Part shown: positions 56,245 through 64,000 of the stretch, piece after piece
Position numbering within the stretch: position 1 is the stretch's first letter
Layout: each line of letters starts with the position of its first letter
Assembly: GCF_014836445.1 (NCBI RefSeq)
Contig: NZ_JACSQV010000004.1
Coordinates: 1-64,000 of the forward strand
Origin: Cellulomonas avistercoris
GTDB lineage: Bacteria; Actinomycetota; Actinomycetes; Actinomycetales; Cellulomonadaceae
Direction: 5' to 3'
Length of the DNA stretch: 64,000 nt
Notes under the pieces: model-generated
What the model was told of the DNA's origin: nothing
Databases searched by the model: none
What the model saw: only the letters and a program-made list of their open reading frames with translations
Made by a program: the position numbers and the translations under genes

Positions 56245-56919
56245 GTGTTCACACCGTTGCCGACCGACGCCGTGGCCGCGCTGCCCGGGGGGCCGGACCC
56301 CGTGCCGTCGGGGACCGTCACCCACCCGGCGCCCGTCCCGGCGCGGCTCGCCGCGCTCGCCGACGCGCTCGTGGACCTCGTTACCGTGCGGCTGACCTCC
56401 GCCGCGGACGGGACGACGGGCGCCCGGCACGCGGCGGTCGCCGTGACCCCCCGCACGCCCGACGAGGTCGTGCAGGTCGTCCTCCTCGCCCGCGAGCACG
56501 GGGTCCCGGTGGCCGTCCCCGGTGACGGGCACGGCGACGAGGCGTCGCGCGACGGTGCCGTCCTGGTCTCGCCCGTCGCGCTGCTCCACCTGGAGGTGCT
56601 GCCCGTGCTGCGACGCGCGCACGCCGGGCCGGGCGTGCGCTGGGGCACGCTCGTGGCGGCGGCCGCGAGGTACGGCCTGGTGCCCGTGGCCGCGGCGGCG
56701 CGCGTGACGGTGGTCGGGCAGCTCGTCGGTGCCGACGTCGAGGGGGTCCGGGCGGTCGACGTCGTCACGGCCGACGGCGTGCTGCGGCGCACCTCGCCGA
56801 CCGACGACGCGGACCTGTTCCGCGCGGTCCACGACGGTGGCCCGCTGCGGCCCGGGCGTCGCGCAGCGGGGGTCGTCGTCGGCGTCGAGCTGGACCTCGT
56901 CGAGCGCGGGGCGCGCTGA
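56245..56919 (+). CDS. Truncated FAD-binding (PCMH-type) oxidoreductase
   Basis: A 224-residue protein consisting only of an FAD_binding_4-like N-terminal half: AVAVTPRTPDEVVQVVLLAR, EHGVPVAVPGDGHGDE, then VRAVDVVTADGVLRRTSPTD. Standard FAD-linked oxidases are about 450 residues and carry a substrate/BBE domain that is absent here. No remnant of it follows in the 100 bp before the next gene. The usual Gly-Gly-x-H flavin-attachment context is degraded to GDGHGDE. It may be a decayed gene or a small flavoprotein. GTG 56245 has GGAGGAGG upstream; GTG 56230 is also possible. Confidence 0.7.
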   Translation: MFTPLPTDAVAALPGGPDPVPSGTVTHPAPVPARLAALADALVDLVTVRLTSAADGTTGARHAAVAVTPRTPDEVVQVVLLAREHGVPVAVPGDGHGDEASRDGAVLVSPVALLHLEVLPVLRRAHAGPGVRWGTLVAAAARYGLVPVAAAARVTVVGQLVGADVEGVRAVDVVTADGVLRRTSPTDDADLFRAVHDGGPLRPGRRAAGVVVGVELDLVERGAR

Positions 56920-57020
56920 CCGCCGCGTCCACCGGGTCGTCACAGGACCTGCACGCGCACGCGGCGATCTCTCACGCGGAACGGCGCACGGCCGCGGCCG
57001 GCGGAACCTACGGTGTCGCC

Positions 57021-58598
57021 ATGAGCGACGCCGGTGAGCCCACCGCCCCGACCGACCCGCCGCCGGCCGGGCCGACGGGGGTCGCGGCGCCGCCGCACCC
57101 GCCCTGGCAGGCACCCGCCCTCCCGCCCGCGCCGCCCACGCGGTTCGCGCTCGCTCGCGACGCGTTCTGGGCGGCGCGCACCGTGCCCGCGCCGGTCCCC
57201 GTGCTCGCCACCGCCGCGGGCGTCGGCGTGCTCGGGGGCGTGCTGCTCGTGGCCGACCTGCCGGGCCTCGGCGCGGCTCTCGTCGCGCTGGCGGTATGGG
57301 GTGCGGCGGTGCCGGCCCTGGTGCGGCGCCGCGCGTGGAACGCGCTCGTGACCGCGGCGCTCGCGGTCGCACTGGTGGCCATGGTCGCGGTGCGCGACGC
57401 CGGGTGGGTCCTCGCGCTCTGCGTCGTGGTCGCGGTCCTCGCGGGGATGGTGGCCGCGACGTCGGCGACCAGCGCGCCCGCGGTGCTCCTGAGCCCGCTG
57501 ACGTGGGCGTCCGGTGCCCTGCGGGCCGTGCCGTGGGTCCGCCGCGGCGTCGGGACGCTCCTGGGCACGCGGCGCGCGCAGCTGCTCGTCGCGCTGCGCA
57601 GCGTCGCCGTCACGGTGGTGCTGCTGCTCGTGTTCGGTGCCCTGTTCGCCAGCGCGGACAGCGTCTTCGCGAGCTACCTGCCGAGCTTCGACGTCGGGAT
57701 GCTGCCCGCGCGCGTGTTCGCCGGTGTGCTCGTCGCGCTCCTCACCGCGTCGCTCGCGCACCTCGCGATCGCGCCGCCCGGCTGGTCCGACCACCGGCTC
57801 CCCGAGGGACGTCCTGCGCGCCGCGGCGAGTGGCTGCTGCCGGTCGGCGCGCTGGCGGCCCTCGTCCTGGCGTTCGTGCTCGTCCAGGTGGGCGCCCTGG
57901 TCGACGGTCACCGGCACGTGCTCGACACCCTCGGCCTCAGCTACGCGCAGTACGCGCGGCAGGGGTTCGCGCAGCTCGTCGTCGTCACCGCGCTGACCCT
58001 GGTCGTCGTGGGCGTCGCCGCCCGCCGTGCGCCGCGCGCGACCCCGCAGGACCGGCTCGTGTCCCGGGTCGCGCTGGGGGTGCTGTGCGTGGGGACGCTC
58101 GGCGTCGTCGCCTCCGCGCTGCGGCGCATGGACCTGTACGTCGAGGCGTTCGGGCTGACCCGGCTGCGGCTGCTCGTCCTGGTCGCCGAGGTCGCGCTGG
58201 CGGTGATCCTCGTCCTGGTGATGGTGGCCGGGATCCGCTGGCGGGGGACGTGGCTCCCGGTCGCCGTGGTGCAGGTCGTCGCGGTCGCGATGCTGGGGCT
58301 CGCGCTGGCCGACCCCGACGCGCAGATCGTGCGGCACAACACGACCGGCGAGGCGCGCGCCCAGCTGGACCTCGGCTACCTGCGCGGGCTGTCCGCGGAC
58401 GCGGTCCCCGCGCTCGACGCGCTGGACGAGCCCCTGCGGTCGTGCGCGCTCGCGTTCCGTGAGGTCGCGGTGCCGACCGGCGTCGCCGACGCGAACCTGT
58501 CACGGTGGCGTGCGGCGTGGGTCCTCGCGTTCGAGGAGCAGGAGGTCGACGTCACCGACAGCGGGACGTGCGCGCAGTGGGACGGTCGCACGCCCTGA
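57021..58598 (+). CDS. DUF4173/DUF4153-type multi-pass membrane protein
   Basis: A 525-residue integral membrane protein. A Pro-rich cytoplasmic N-terminus of about 40 residues is followed by about ten hydrophobic helices. Family-like segments include FGALFASADSVFASYLPSF, LSYAQYARQGFAQLVVVTAL and RRMDLYVEAFGLTRLRLLVL. Function unknown in all members I recall. A soluble C-terminal domain with Cys residues (LDEPLRSCALAFREV) ends the protein. It follows the FAD-binding gene by about 100 bp and is convergent with the LysR gene. Confidence 0.85.
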   Translation: MSDAGEPTAPTDPPPAGPTGVAAPPHPPWQAPALPPAPPTRFALARDAFWAARTVPAPVPVLATAAGVGVLGGVLLVADLPGLGAALVALAVWGAAVPALVRRRAWNALVTAALAVALVAMVAVRDAGWVLALCVVVAVLAGMVAATSATSAPAVLLSPLTWASGALRAVPWVRRGVGTLLGTRRAQLLVALRSVAVTVVLLLVFGALFASADSVFASYLPSFDVGMLPARVFAGVLVALLTASLAHLAIAPPGWSDHRLPEGRPARRGEWLLPVGALAALVLAFVLVQVGALVDGHRHVLDTLGLSYAQYARQGFAQLVVVTALTLVVVGVAARRAPRATPQDRLVSRVALGVLCVGTLGVVASALRRMDLYVEAFGLTRLRLLVLVAEVALAVILVLVMVAGIRWRGTWLPVAVVQVVAVAMLGLALADPDAQIVRHNTTGEARAQLDLGYLRGLSADAVPALDALDEPLRSCALAFREVAVPTGVADANLSRWRAAWVLAFEEQEVDVTDSGTCAQWDGRTP

Positions 58599-58616
58599 GG
58601 AGCTCGACGGAGCGGT

Positions 58617-59513
58617 TCACACGGGTGGGAGCAGGTCCCCGGCGGCCGTGCGCAGCGCGTCGGCGACCGCGTCCAGCGCGTCCGTGCGCAGCGACCACTG
58701 CTGCCAGTACAGGGGCACGTCGACCGCGTCGTCGGCGAGCCGCACCAGGCGGCCGGCGCGCTCGTCGTCGTCCGCCTGCTCGCCCGGGAGCATGCCCCAC
58801 CCGAACCCGAGGCGCACGGCCGCGGCGAAGTCCGCCGACGCGGGGACGCGGTGCCGGGGCGGACGTGCCGGGTCGACGCGCCGCCGGCGCAGCCACCGGT
58901 CCTGCAGGCGGTCGTCGGCGTCGAACGTGACGACGGGGGCGACGGCGAGCGCCGCGGCCCGCACGCCCCCGGACGCCGCGTCGTCCCCGAACCACCGGGC
59001 CGCGAACGCGGGCGCCGCGAGCGGCCGGTAGCGCATGACGCCCAGCGGCTCGACCCGGCACCCCTGCACCGCCACCGCCTGCGACGTCACGGCACCCATC
59101 ACGGAGCCGTCGCGCAGCAGCTCGGCCGAGCGCTCCTGGTCCTCGCGGACGACGTGCAGCGCCACGTGGCTCGCGAGCGGGGCGAGCGCCGGGAGCACCC
59201 ACGTGGTGAGCGAGTCGCCGTTGATCGCGAGGGTCACGTGCGGGACGGCGGCGTCACCGGTCAGGTGCCGGGTGGCGTCGGCGGTGAGCGCGTCGAGCTG
59301 GCGGGCCAGGCGGACCAGGGGTTCGCCGGCGGCCGTCGGGCGCACGGGGCGGTCACGGCGCAGCAGGACGGCGCCGGCGGTCTGCTCGAGCGCCTTGATG
59401 CGCTGGCTGACGGCCGACGGCGTGACGTGCAGCGCGCGGGCGGCGGCGTCGAACGTGCCGAGGTCGGCCGCGGCCGCCAGCGCGCGCAGCTGGCCCAGGT
59501 CCCAGTCGCTCAT
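58617..59513 (-). CDS. lysG: LysG/ArgP-type LysR regulator
   Basis: A 298-residue LysR-family activator. The N-terminal winged HTH is TFDAAARALHVTPSAVSQRI. Its effector domain senses basic amino acids in LysG/ArgP homologues. It is divergent from the LysE-type exporter (start codons 70 bp apart), the classical lysG-lysE arrangement in which the regulator turns on export when lysine or arginine accumulates. ATG 59513 is used. The short intergenic region contains two CATGCAG repeats. Confidence 0.92.
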   Translation of the reverse strand: MSDWDLGQLRALAAAADLGTFDAAARALHVTPSAVSQRIKALEQTAGAVLLRRDRPVRPTAAGEPLVRLARQLDALTADATRHLTGDAAVPHVTLAINGDSLTTWVLPALAPLASHVALHVVREDQERSAELLRDGSVMGAVTSQAVAVQGCRVEPLGVMRYRPLAAPAFAARWFGDDAASGGVRAAALAVAPVVTFDADDRLQDRWLRRRRVDPARPPRHRVPASADFAAAVRLGFGWGMLPGEQADDDERAGRLVRLADDAVDVPLYWQQWSLRTDALDAVADALRTAAGDLLPPV

Positions 59514-59583
59514 GCAGCCACGCTAATGCTCCATGCAGAACTTTCGCTGGGCTGACGGCGCGGACCGCCCTACCGTCGTCCCC
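59514..59583. promoter_or_regulatory. lysG-lysE divergent control region
   Basis: A 70-bp spacer with CATGCAG at 59513-59519 (beginning inside the lysG start codon) and 59532-59538, and an intervening GCTAATGCTCC. LysR proteins bind T-N11-A-type repeats in such regions; no unique operator could be fixed by eye. Confidence 0.4.
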
Positions 59584-60237
59584 ATGTGGAGCTCTGCGTG
59601 GGCCGGCCTCGGCCTCGGGCTGGGTCTGATCGTCGCCATCGGTGCGCAGAACGCGCACGTCCTGCGGTACGGGCTGCGGCGCGAGCGCGTGGGGCTCGTC
59701 GTCGCGATCTGCGCGGTCTCCGACGTGCTGCTCATCGCCGCCGGGACCGCCGGGGTGGGGGCGGTCATCGCGTCGAGCCGCACGCTCACGGTCGTCATGA
59801 CCCTGGCCGGGGCGGCCGTGCTGCTCGCGTACGGCGCGCTCGCGGCGCGGCGCGCGGTCCGCGGGGACGCGGCGCTCGTCGTCGACGCCGCGGACCGGGG
59901 TGCGGCCCGCGCGCCGGCGACGGGGGCGGCCGGGGTGGTCGGGGCGGGAGGGCTGGTGGCGGCGACCCTCGCACTGACCTGGCTCAACCCCCATGTCTAC
60001 CTCGACACCGTGGTGCTGCTCGGGTCGGTCGCGGCGGGGCACGGGGACGCGCGGTGGTGGTTCGCGGCCGGCGCCGCGGTGGGGAGCGTGGTGTGGTTCA
60101 GCGCGCTCGGGTACGGCGCGGCGCTGCTGCGGCCCGTGTTCGCCCGGCCGGTGGCGTGGCGCGTGCTCGACGTCGTCATCGCGTGCGTCATGGTCGCCAT
60201 CGCGGTGGGGCTGGTTGTGGATCTCGTCACATCGTGA
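59584..60237 (+). CDS. lysE: LysE/ArgO-family basic amino acid exporter
   Basis: A 217-residue membrane exporter of lysine/arginine. Six hydrophobic segments and the family signature GLIVAIGAQNAHVLRYGLRR near the N-terminus, plus ALTWLNPHVYLDTVVLLGSV in the middle, define LysE/ArgO. ATG 59584 is favoured because the first helix starts there; the frame is open to 59533. It is controlled by the divergent LysG-type regulator. Confidence 0.93.
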   Translation: MWSSAWAGLGLGLGLIVAIGAQNAHVLRYGLRRERVGLVVAICAVSDVLLIAAGTAGVGAVIASSRTLTVVMTLAGAAVLLAYGALAARRAVRGDAALVVDAADRGAARAPATGAAGVVGAGGLVAATLALTWLNPHVYLDTVVLLGSVAAGHGDARWWFAAGAAVGSVVWFSALGYGAALLRPVFARPVAWRVLDVVIACVMVAIAVGLVVDLVTS

Positions 60238-60251
60238 CCGGGAGCGACGAG

Positions 60252-60294
60252 TTGTCGACGCTGCGTCGATAAGATGTGGACATAGCGTCAACAA
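60252..60294. promoter_or_regulatory. Inverted repeat at the ABC operon promoter (candidate TetR operator)
   Basis: TTGTCGACGCT (60252-60262) and AGCGTCAACAA (60284-60294) form 11-bp arms with one mismatch around a 21-bp spacer that contains TAAGAT (60270-60275), a good -10 hexamer. The site lies 24 bp before the permease start in an operon that ends with a TetR gene. Confidence 0.55.
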
Positions 60295-60318
60295 ATTGTC
60301 CACCGAGAGGTCTCACCC

Positions 60319-61449
60319 GTGTTCCTCGCACTGCGCGAGCTCGCCTTCGCGCGCACCCGATTCGGCCTGATGGGTGCGGTCGTCGCCCTCATCAGCGTCC
60401 TCATGGTCCTGCTCTCCGGTCTGTCGTCCGGTCTCGTGGTCGACGGTGTCTCCGGGCTGCAGCGCAGCCCGCTGGACGCCGTGGCGTTCGAGGCCGGCAC
60501 CAAGACCGACTCCGCCTTCACCCGCAGCGTCGTGACGTCCGAGCAGCGTGACGCCTGGGCCGCCCAGGACGACGTCGCCGACGCCGAGCTGCTCGGCACC
60601 GCCATCGTCAACGCCAAGAACGACGACGGGACGCCGGTCGACCTCACCCTGTTCGGCGTCGAGCCCGGTGGGTTCGTCGAGCCCGCCACGGGCGAGGGCC
60701 GTGCCCTCGCCGCCGAGGGCGAGGTCGTGCTGTCCGTCTCCGCCCAGGACGAGGGCGTCGAGCTCGGTGACGTGCTGACGATCGACCGCGTCGGCACCGA
60801 GCTCGAGGTGGTCGGCTTCACCACCGACCAGCGCACCTTCGGCCACGTCGACATCGGCTTCCTGCACCTGCGCACCTGGCAGGAGATCCACTCCTCGACC
60901 GTGCCCGGTCAGCAGGCCACCCCGGAGGCGTACGACGCCGCGAGCGTCGTCGCGCTGCGCGGGGTCGACGGCAGCCTGCCGGACCTCGCCGCCGGTGACG
61001 CCGCGGCGGGGACGACCGCCCGCACGATCACCGAGGCGTACGACTCCTCGCCCGGCTACACCGCCGAGATCACGACGATGCAGCTCATCCAGGGCTTCCT
61101 CTACGCCATCTCCGCGCTCGTCGTCGGTGCGTTCTTCACGCTCTGGACGGTGCAGCGCACCCGCGAGCTCGCCGTCATGCGGGCCATGGGCGCCTCGACC
61201 CGCTTCCTGCTCGGCGACGGGCTCGCGCAGGCCGCGATCCTGCTGGTCGTGTCCGTCGGCGTCGGTCTGGCCGTCGGCCTCGGCCTCGGCTCGCTGCTCG
61301 TCGGGACGGGCATGCCGTTCGAGCTCGAGAGCGGACCCATCACGACCGGTGCGCTGCTGCTGCTGGGCCTCGGCCTGTTCGGCGCCGCCGTCGCGACCGT
61401 CCGCATCGCCCGTGTCGACCCCGTGACCGCGCTGGGAGAGAACCGATGA
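60319..61449 (+). CDS. FtsX/MacB-type ABC transporter permease
   Basis: A 376-residue inner-membrane permease. One N-terminal helix (about 20-42) is followed by a large extracytoplasmic MacB-like periplasmic domain and three C-terminal helices. Conserved LWTVQRTRELAVMRAMGAST is the coupling segment that contacts the ATPase. DPVTALGENR at the end is typical. GTG 60319 has GAGAGG upstream. The stop overlaps the ATPase ATG by 4 bases. Exports an unknown lipid, peptide or drug. Confidence 0.93.
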   Translation: MFLALRELAFARTRFGLMGAVVALISVLMVLLSGLSSGLVVDGVSGLQRSPLDAVAFEAGTKTDSAFTRSVVTSEQRDAWAAQDDVADAELLGTAIVNAKNDDGTPVDLTLFGVEPGGFVEPATGEGRALAAEGEVVLSVSAQDEGVELGDVLTIDRVGTELEVVGFTTDQRTFGHVDIGFLHLRTWQEIHSSTVPGQQATPEAYDAASVVALRGVDGSLPDLAAGDAAAGTTARTITEAYDSSPGYTAEITTMQLIQGFLYAISALVVGAFFTLWTVQRTRELAVMRAMGASTRFLLGDGLAQAAILLVVSVGVGLAVGLGLGSLLVGTGMPFELESGPITTGALLLLGLGLFGAAVATVRIARVDPVTALGENR

Positions 61450-62132
61450 CCGCCACCACCACCACCCGTACCGGCCTCGCACTGAGCGACGTCACCCTCA
61501 CCTTCGGCGACGGGGACAGCCAGGTCGTCGCCCTCGACCACGTCGACCTGACGGTCACCCCGGGGGAGATCGTCGCGATCGTCGGCCCGTCGGGCGCCGG
61601 CAAGTCCAGCCTGCTGGCGGTCGCCGGCGGTCTGACGCGACCGACCTCCGGGTCCGTCGACGTCAGCGGGACCGACCTGACCGGCCTGTCGGGTGCCGCC
61701 CTGGCGCGCTTCCGCCGCGACAACGTCGGGTTCGTCTTCCAGTCCGGCAACCTCGTGCCTGCGCTGACGGCGATCGACCAGCTGCGGCTGGTCGAGAAGA
61801 TCACCGGGCGCCGCGCGGTGAAGCCGCCCGAGGAGCTGCTCGCCGCGGTCGGCATGGCCGACCACGCGAAGCGCCGGCCCGGCAAGCTGTCCGGCGGTGA
61901 GCGTCAGCGCGTCGGGATCGCCCGCGCGCTGGTCGCCTCCCCGTCGGTCCTGCTGGTCGACGAGCCCACCGCGGCGCTCGACCGGCGCCGCAGCCACGAG
62001 ATCGTCGAGCTGCTCGCGCGTCAGACGCACGACTTCGGGGTCGCTACGGTGATGGTCACGCACGACCACGACGTGCTCGAGCACTGCGACCGCGTGCTCG
62101 AGATGGTGGACGGACGCCTCGCGGCCGTCTGA
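61446..62132 (+). CDS. ABC transporter ATP-binding protein (MacB/LolD-like)
   Basis: A 228-residue ATPase. Walker A is VGPSGAGKSSLL, the signature is LSGGERQRVGIARAL, Walker B is VLLVDEPTAALD and the switch His is in VMVTHDHD. It drives the permease encoded just upstream, with a 4-base overlap. The TetR gene follows by 15 bp. Confidence 0.96.
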   Translation: MTATTTTRTGLALSDVTLTFGDGDSQVVALDHVDLTVTPGEIVAIVGPSGAGKSSLLAVAGGLTRPTSGSVDVSGTDLTGLSGAALARFRRDNVGFVFQSGNLVPALTAIDQLRLVEKITGRRAVKPPEELLAAVGMADHAKRRPGKLSGGERQRVGIARALVASPSVLLVDEPTAALDRRRSHEIVELLARQTHDFGVATVMVTHDHDVLEHCDRVLEMVDGRLAAV

Positions 62133-62147
62133 CGAACAGGAGGACGC

Positions 62148-62777
62148 GTGCCACGCATCACGGCGCGCACGGTGCCCGAGCACCGCGAGGCCCAGCGCCG
62201 AGCGATCCTCGACGCGACCCGCGAGCTGCTCGCGGCCGCACCCGACGTCGAGCCCACCTTCGCGGACGTCGCCGCGAAGGCGGGGCTCGCACGTCCGAGC
62301 ATCTACCACTACTTCGCGTCACGGGAGGAGCTGTTCCGCGCGGTCGTCGTGGACGCCCTGCCGCGCTGGCGCGAGACGATCGCGCAGGCCACGAGCGCGC
62401 ACGACGACCCCGCGGCCCGCATCGGCGCCTACGCGGACGCCAACCTCTCGCTCGTCGCGGACGGCGAGCACGCCGTCATCAGCGCGCTCGTGTCGTTCGA
62501 CCCGCGGGCGCTCGCCGACCCGCGGATCGCCCAGATGCACGCCGAGCTGGTCGAGCCGCTCGTCGGCACGCTGCGGGACGCGCAGGTCGAGGACCCGGAG
62601 GTCGTCGCGCAGCTCGTCAACGCCGTCGTGCAGCGCGCCGGCGCGATGATCGAGAGCGGCGCGGACGTGCCGACGGTCCGGCGTGCGGTGCGCACGCTGC
62701 TGACCTCGACGGTCGCGGCAGGCGCCCCCGACGTCGGGGACGGCCGCGAGGGGGACGGGAACAGACGGGGCTCCTGA
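62148..62777 (+). CDS. TetR-family transcriptional regulator
   Basis: A 209-residue repressor. The HTH is FADVAAKAGLARPSIYHYFA, followed by SREELFRAVVVDALPRW. The C-terminal helical domain binds the inducer. GTG 62148 has AGGAGGAC just upstream. As the third gene of the ABC operon it probably represses it through the inverted repeat at 60252-60294. Confidence 0.93.
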   Translation: MPRITARTVPEHREAQRRAILDATRELLAAAPDVEPTFADVAAKAGLARPSIYHYFASREELFRAVVVDALPRWRETIAQATSAHDDPAARIGAYADANLSLVADGEHAVISALVSFDPRALADPRIAQMHAELVEPLVGTLRDAQVEDPEVVAQLVNAVVQRAGAMIESGADVPTVRRAVRTLLTSTVAAGAPDVGDGREGDGNRRGS

Positions 62778-62793
62778 CGCCGTTGCGACCGGT

Positions 62794-63717
62794 ATGCGAG
62801 CCATCACCTACGACCGCTTCGGCGGCAGCGACGTCCTGCAGCTCACCGACCAGCCGGAGCCCAAGGTCAGCTCCGACAGCGTCCTGGTGCGGGTGCGGGC
62901 CGCGTCCGTGAACCCGGTGGACTGGAAGATCCGCGCCGGGTACCTCGACCAGATCATCGACACCGAGTTCCCCGCGATCCCGGGGTGGGACGTCGCGGGC
63001 GTCGTCGAGCGGCCGGGCCTGGACACCCCGGAGCTGGCGGCCGGCGACGAGGTCTACGGCTACGTCCGCAAGGACTGGCTGCACGGCGGGACGTTCGCCG
63101 AGCTGGTCTCGGCGCCCGTCCGGACGCTGGCGCGCAAGCCCGCGTCGCTGAGCTTCGAGGAGGCCGCCGCGGTGCCGCTCGCGGGTCTGACGGCGTACCA
63201 GACCATCGAGCGCGTCGGGGTGCGCGACGGGCAGACGGTGCTCGTGCACGCCGCGGCCGGGGGCGTCGGGCAGTTCGCGGTGCAGATCCTGCGGGCCCGG
63301 GGGGCGCGCGTCATCGGGACGGCGTCGGCGCGCAACCACGAGCACCTGCGCGGCCTGGGTGCCGAGCCGGTCGAGTACGGCGACGGCCTGGCCGAGCGCG
63401 TGCGCGCGCTCGCGCCGCAGGGCGTCGACGTCGTCCTCGACTACGGCTCCGACGACCTGGTGCCGACGACGCGCGCGGTCCTGGCCGACGGCGGCACGGT
63501 CGCGTCGATCGTCGACACCGCCGCGCGCGACGAGCTCGGCGGGCACTACGTGTGGGTGCGGCCGAGCACGGCGGACCTCGACGCGCTGACGGCGCTGATC
63601 GACGGCGGAGCGGTGAAGGTCGACGTGGCGCAGGTCTTCGACCTCGCGGACGCGGCCGCGGCGCACGACCTCGTGGCCGAGGGGCACGTGCGCGGCAAGG
63701 TCGTCGTGCGGGTCTGA
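62794..63717 (+). CDS. Zinc-independent MDR-family NADP-dependent oxidoreductase
   Basis: A 307-residue quinone-reductase-like enzyme. MRAITYDRFGGSDVLQL and RAASVNPVDWKIRAGYL begin the GroES-like domain, and VLVHAAAGGVGQFAVQILRA is the NADP-binding site. The catalytic zinc Cys/His ligands of true alcohol dehydrogenases are absent. The substrate is unknown; quinones or enones are usual. ATG 62794 is 17 bp after TetR. Confidence 0.93.
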   Translation: MRAITYDRFGGSDVLQLTDQPEPKVSSDSVLVRVRAASVNPVDWKIRAGYLDQIIDTEFPAIPGWDVAGVVERPGLDTPELAAGDEVYGYVRKDWLHGGTFAELVSAPVRTLARKPASLSFEEAAAVPLAGLTAYQTIERVGVRDGQTVLVHAAAGGVGQFAVQILRARGARVIGTASARNHEHLRGLGAEPVEYGDGLAERVRALAPQGVDVVLDYGSDDLVPTTRAVLADGGTVASIVDTAARDELGGHYVWVRPSTADLDALTALIDGGAVKVDVAQVFDLADAAAAHDLVAEGHVRGKVVVRV

Positions 63718-63750
63718 CCGGCGGGACACGGCTTCTCGATCGAATGGCTT

Positions 63751-63781
63751 GAGGAATCGATCGTTGATCGATAGATTCCTC
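63751..63781. promoter_or_regulatory. Inverted repeat upstream of the DUF2975 gene
   Basis: GAGGAATC (63751-63758) and GATTCCTC (63774-63781) are perfect arms around TCGATC/GATCGAT-rich sequence. It is conspicuously AT-richer than its surroundings and lies about 25 bp before the start codon. It could be an operator for a PadR- or XRE-type regulator. Confidence 0.5.
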
Positions 63782-63806
63782 TCGTCACCCGATCGAGGAG
63801 CCTGTC

Positions 63807-64000
63807 ATGCGCAACCTCACCGTCCTCGCGCTGCGCGTCGTCATCGCGCTCGCGCTCGCCGGGTCCCTGTTCGTCCAGTGCGTCATGGCGCCGCTGCTGT
63901 GGATCGACCTCGTCGAGGCGGACGCCCCGCCGGGCGTCCGGGTCCCGTTCGTCGTCATCTTCGTCCTGGGCCTCGTGACGCTGCAGGTGTGCGCGGTCTG
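63807..64000 (+). CDS. DUF2975-like membrane protein (5' part, cut by window end)
   Basis: The first 64 codons of a membrane protein: two hydrophobic helices (about 5-30 and 46-63) separated by a short loop with WIDLVEADAPPGVRVPF. This matches the start of DUF2975 proteins, which usually have four helices and are followed by a small XRE-type regulator. ATG 63807 has GAGGAG 6 bases before it. The rest of the gene lies outside the window. Confidence 0.65.
   Translation, partial: MRNLTVLALRVVIALALAGSLFVQCVMAPLLWIDLVEADAPPGVRVPFVVIFVLGLVTLQVCAV

Noticed and set aside
57021..58598. DUF4173-type protein as the missing half of the truncated FAD protein
   Set aside because: It is an independent multi-pass membrane protein with its own start; no substrate-binding oxidase domain is present in it or in the spacer.

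Overview
The window is very GC-rich actinobacterial chromosome. The best fit is Cellulomonas or a close relative in the Cellulomonadaceae. The reasons are several secreted xylan-degrading enzymes that carry C-terminal CBM2 modules behind Pro/Thr linkers (GH10 xylanase, CE2 esterase, CE15 glucuronoyl esterase), an intracellular GH51 arabinofuranosidase with a divergent LacI regulator, frequent GTG starts, and 4-base stop/start overlaps. No tRNA, rRNA, insertion sequence, prophage or CRISPR array was seen.

Layout. 1-8.6 kb: large-subunit catalase (minus), GH10-CBM2 xylanase, a small protein resembling the ScoMcrA head domain fused to a zinc ribbon, a LacI regulator divergent from GH51, an alpha/beta hydrolase and an SRPBCC protein. 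8.6-18 kb: GNAT acetyltransferase; a YceI / ECF sigma / ZAS anti-sigma operon with a candidate autoregulatory ECF promoter; a minus-strand polyamine operon (SpeD, DUF4178, DUF350, membrane-fused spermidine synthase); an S51 peptidase; an HAD phosphatase; a KTSC-like protein; and the CE2-CBM2 esterase.

18-43.7 kb is the accessory core. A 2365-residue secreted RHS protein ends in a Hint autoprocessing domain and a YwqJ-like deaminase toxin tip, followed by an overlapping low-GC candidate immunity gene. Next comes a decayed 3' end of a DUF4214 protein, and then five intact, co-directional paralogues of about 1100-1245 residues. All five share one roughly 960-residue secreted chassis: an N-terminal domain of the type I recall at the start of actinobacterial RHS/polymorphic toxins, a DNRLRE-like region, Ig-like domains and a LamG-like domain. 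Each ends in an exchangeable tail: DUF4214 (A and B), a 135-bp VCBS-like repeat (C), FG-GAP-like repeats (D), or a Trp-rich 45-residue repeat (E). Successive genes overlap by 4 bp at most junctions. A 123-bp stretch is identical between the non-adjacent copies A and D. This chassis/tail array, next to a polymorphic toxin, is the most unusual feature of the window. It ends at a G/C homopolymer hairpin between convergent genes.

43.7-64 kb: gamma-glutamyltransferase and a sulfide:quinone-oxidoreductase-like flavoprotein (minus); a glycerophosphodiesterase; a tandem pair of TIG-domain surface proteins ending in LATTG sorting signals, each with a CRP/GlxR-like site 30 bp upstream; CE15-CBM2 with a LacI-type AAACGTTT operator; an MpaB-like (DUF2236) protein; GyrI-like and VOC proteins; DUF3592 and DinB proteins; a WYL regulator; a truncated FAD-binding protein; a DUF4173-type membrane protein; a LysG-like regulator divergent from a LysE exporter; an ABC permease/ATPase/TetR operon; a zinc-independent MDR oxidoreductase; and the start of a DUF2975 membrane protein cut by the window edge.

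How the genes work together: the scattered xylan genes cover backbone cleavage (GH10), deacetylation (CE2), lignin-ester release (CE15) and side-chain removal (GH51), with LacI-type control suggested at two promoters. Motif and family calls were made by eye. No database search was run.
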